DNA of 64,000 nt, taken from positions 1 through 64,000 of the forward strand of contig NZ_RHHO01000021.1 of assembly GCF_003710865.1 (NCBI RefSeq), given 5' to 3'. Both the position numbers and the translations under genes were made by a program. This DNA is from Brevibacillus borstelensis (GTDB lineage Bacteria; Bacillota; Bacilli; Brevibacillales; Brevibacillaceae). Numbering within the stretch: the stretch's first letter is position 1; each line of letters starts with the position of its first letter. Under the pieces are notes generated by a model. It ran no database searches. It worked only from the letters and a program-made list of their open reading frames with translations, and had not been told where the DNA came from. Below are positions 61,586-64,000 of the stretch, piece by piece.

Positions 61586-62508
61586 GAGCCCACCCCCTTG
61601 GTGATTTCCAAAAAGATTTCTTCCAGATTCCCTTCCGCCTCATTGAAAGCGGCTACCGGAAGGCCTGCCAGAGCGAGGCTGCGCAGCAGCTCGACCTGCT
61701 GCTGGTCATCGCCGGAAAACCCGACAACGGCCCAGTTTCCTTCTCTCGTCACGTTCGAGACGAGAGGCTGCTGCTTCAGGTGGGTCAGTGCGTCTTCCAT
61801 CCGGTCGACGAGACGGATGCGCAAAACCCGCTTTTCCTGCATTCTGGCGTAGATTTCTTCCACTTTGCCAAAAGCGATCAGGTTTCCTTCCTCGATCACG
61901 CCGATCACATCGCACATCTCCGCAAGCTCGGGCAAAATGTGCGAGCTGATAATAATCGTTTTGCCCATATCGCGCAGCTCCTTCAAAATCTCGCGCAGCT
62001 CGATCCGCGCCCGCGGGTCGAGACCGGAGGCCGGCTCGTCGAGAATCAGCACCTCGGGATTGTGCACCAGGCAACGGGCCAATCCGAGCCGCTGTTTCAT
62101 CCCCCGCGACAGCGAGTCGACGTAGGCATCCCGCTTGTGGCTGAGATTGACCAGCTCCAGCAGCTGAGGGATGATCTGCCGACGTTCCTGGACAGGGATG
62201 TCGTAATTGGCGCCGTAAAAGTCGAGATATTCCTCTGCGGTCAAATTGTCGTACACGCCGAAAAAGTCAGGCATGTACCCGATCAGCTTGCGGACCTGGC
62301 GAGGATGGCTGGTCACTTCATAGCCGCCCACGTACGCTTTGCCGCTGGTCGGCTCCAATAGCGTAGCGAGAATGGACATCGAGGTCGATTTGCCTGCTCC
62401 GTTCGGACCGACAAAGCCGAAAACCGTTCCCTTGTCGATTTCCAGCGACAGTCCTTTCAACGCTTCCATCTTTCCGTATCGTTTTCGCAGTTTATCAATT
62501 TTGATCAC
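61582..62508 (-). CDS. ABC transporter ATP-binding protein
   Basis: The 308-residue ATPase has Walker A GPNGAGKST, signature LSRGMKQRLGLARCL, Walker B VLILDEPASGLDP and the switch region SSHILPELAEMCD, plus a C-terminal extension of about 90 residues. It matches the CcmA/NatA-type ATPases that serve ABC-2 permeases. It overlaps the first gene of the operon (ATGA) and the permease gene by 4 nt each. Confidence 0.94.
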   Translation of the reverse strand: MIKIDKLRKRYGKMEALKGLSLEIDKGTVFGFVGPNGAGKSTSMSILATLLEPTSGKAYVGGYEVTSHPRQVRKLIGYMPDFFGVYDNLTAEEYLDFYGANYDIPVQERRQIIPQLLELVNLSHKRDAYVDSLSRGMKQRLGLARCLVHNPEVLILDEPASGLDPRARIELREILKELRDMGKTIIISSHILPELAEMCDVIGVIEEGNLIAFGKVEEIYARMQEKRVLRIRLVDRMEDALTHLKQQPLVSNVTREGNWAVVGFSGDDQQQVELLRSLALAGLPVAAFNEAEGNLEEIFLEITKGVGS

Positions 62509-64000
62509 GGTTTGATCACCTTTCCTTCCACGCTGATCACCGGCGTGCCGAGATGGCGGTGATCTTCAAAGCTGTGCGAGAACTTGATGCGCAGCGTTCC
62601 CTCCACAGAGAGGTAGTCAGCCGTCTTGTCCTTGGTCATCACGTTCTTCACAAACGCTTTGTCTAAAGGATCAAACGTTTGTGTTTTCCAGTTGTAGACC
62701 TGTTTGTCGAAGGGCGTATTGTCATCCGACCAGGTGTACAAGTTGACTTTTTCGACCTGCAGGCTCTTGTTTTGCGCTTTCGTTTCAAATTCGAGCGTAA
62801 TGTCGCCTGCTCGCATCATGTAGCCGTCGCCGACATCATCCACCTCTGTGGAGCTGCCTGTTTTCACTGCATCAAACGCGCTGGTCGGGTAATAGACGTA
62901 GCCGTCCGGCGAAGGCTTGATAGAAAGCGGTGCCGTGACCAGGGAAATGCTGTACGGCTTGAACGGGCTTCCTTTCATGTCCATTTCCACGACCGGAGCA
63001 TCCATCCAGCCGACCAGCATAACCGGCGCATTCTTTTGAAATCTCGGTCGGTCCTCCAGAATATCCACCATCATCTCTTCCCTGCTCGGCTCAGGATTGT
63101 AATTGCCCTGGTATGGCGAGGGCAGGAACAAGCGAGCACTGCTCCGGCCGCGTCCCGTCACGGTCTGGGAGGACGGGTCGAATTTCAACTCGACCTGTAT
63201 CGATTGGCCAGGGGCCAGCTCCGGAAAGCTCTGTGTCTGGTTATCCGCCGCCACTACGACATTTCTCAGCGAGTATGGCGATTTATTCGTCACCGTCCCT
63301 TTCAGGGCACCATTCGTAAAGACCAGATCAGACTCGAATGTCCCGACATCGGAGAGGTGCTGGTCCGTACCGACCTTGCGCATCGACCAGAATTCCACGT
63401 CCTTGAACTGCACCTGGGCCTGGTCCGGCTGGGTCGACACCCATGCTTTCGGCTCCTCCTGGCCGTATTGGTATGGCAGGATCGGCCACGTTCTGCCGTT
63501 TCCTTTCACCACGATCTCATAATCGCTGCTGCTCGGGACGAACATCGCTGTGACCGCCTTGGCGCTCGCTTTTCCATCTCTGAGCATTTCGACAAACCCG
63601 ACCTGATGCAACAGCGGCGTCGTCCCCCGCTGCAGCGCTCCAAACGTGAAAATCCCGATACCTGTCACTACGGCAAGAGCGGGTACTCCCCCCCACATCA
63701 GGCCTTGCTTCCGCTTGCGGCGGAGCAGGAAAAACAGGATCGGCCCTGCCACAAACGCATAGATGCCGAAAAAGAGGGCGAGCCATTTCATGTCGGGCAT
63801 TTTCAGCGCGGGAATCCGGTCAGCCGCATTGTCCAGCGCCCAAACGGAATCCATCGGGTCGCGATGTGTCTGATTCAAATTGGAGCCGAACCCCTTTTTC
63901 AAAGCGTCAGCCCAGAACCGGCTGTTTCCGCTCCAACTGGCCACGGGCTCTTCGGTAAGGTCATAGGCGATATACATGACCTTCCCGTTGCCGACAGCAC
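62505..64000 (-). CDS. Large membrane protein, 5' end outside the window
   Basis: The first visible gene of the envelope operon, open through the right edge; the 498 C-terminal codons are seen. The reading AVGNGKVMYIAYDLTEEP near the edge shows that the ATG at 63977 is internal. A WSGNSRFW segment (63932-63909) is shared with the VWA protein at 52000-55092. A pair of membrane helices (about 75-125 residues into the visible part) precedes a large beta-rich outer domain. The missing part may hold a VWA or amidotransferase-like domain. Confidence 0.75.
   Translation of the reverse strand, partial: AVGNGKVMYIAYDLTEEPVASWSGNSRFWADALKKGFGSNLNQTHRDPMDSVWALDNAADRIPALKMPDMKWLALFFGIYAFVAGPILFFLLRRKRKQGLMWGGVPALAVVTGIGIFTFGALQRGTTPLLHQVGFVEMLRDGKASAKAVTAMFVPSSSDYEIVVKGNGRTWPILPYQYGQEEPKAWVSTQPDQAQVQFKDVEFWSMRKVGTDQHLSDVGTFESDLVFTNGALKGTVTNKSPYSLRNVVVAADNQTQSFPELAPGQSIQVELKFDPSSQTVTGRGRSSARLFLPSPYQGNYNPEPSREEMMVDILEDRPRFQKNAPVMLVGWMDAPVVEMDMKGSPFKPYSISLVTAPLSIKPSPDGYVYYPTSAFDAVKTGSSTEVDDVGDGYMMRAGDITLEFETKAQNKSLQVEKVNLYTWSDDNTPFDKQVYNWKTQTFDPLDKAFVKNVMTKDKTADYLSVEGTLRIKFSHSFEDHRHLGTPVISVEGKVIKP

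Noticed and set aside
62505..63977. Complete gene starting at the ATG at 63977
   Set aside because: The frame continues upstream to the window edge with protein-like sequence (AVGNGKV), so the ATG is internal.

Overview
The window is chromosomal DNA of a spore-former-type Bacillota. The moderately high GC content, strong AGGAGG ribosome sites, many GTG and TTG starts, a caa3 oxidase operon, linked sbcDC/addBA and two ECF sigma/anti-sigma pairs suggest the Paenibacillaceae, most likely Brevibacillus. This is inference from gene content, not a database match. No rRNA, tRNA, insertion sequence, prophage or CRISPR array was seen. Both window ends cut genes.

Layout. 1-3736: a cut secreted protein with 21-bp tandem repeats, a LysE-type exporter, a 7-bp repeat tract, purU and a VOC protein. 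3737-10804: an alcohol/aldehyde module, adhA-aldehyde dehydrogenase-DUF779 leftward and an iron alcohol dehydrogenase plus a soluble GAF histidine kinase and an NtrC-type regulator rightward. A near-perfect sigma-54 promoter lies before adhA, so the kinase/regulator pair probably controls it. 10816-14912: a TetR-controlled efflux operon (HlyD lipoprotein, ABC ATPase, ABC-2 permease, TetR) with two palindromic operators. 14916-19319: a DUF402 protein, an ECF sigma factor with an unusual YcdB-type anti-sigma protein, and a secreted YcdB paralogue. 19424-31763: the recombination operon sbcD-sbcC-addB-addA. 31928-43109: an unknown secreted protein, then the respiratory block (ctaA, ctaB, DUF420, ctaG, an inserted ECF sigma/DUF4179 anti-sigma pair, ctaFEDC). 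43450-51918: mixed single genes (SDR, DMT transporter, DUF2512, MFS exporter, SurA-like protein, coiled-coil membrane protein, patatin, DegV, methyltransferase). 52000-64000: one tightly coupled leftward operon of a large membrane protein, an ABC ATPase and permease, a Gly/Asn-rich coiled-coil membrane protein, a MoxR AAA+ ATPase, a DUF58 protein and two VWA membrane proteins.

The most promising systems for new biology are the sigma-54 two-component alcohol module (3737-10804) and the MoxR/DUF58/VWA/ABC envelope operon (52000-64000). In the second, three proteins share a similar segment after the VWA region. A recurring small-scale oddity is stop codons placed inside the terminator hairpin (addA, the patatin gene and the DUF2512 gene).
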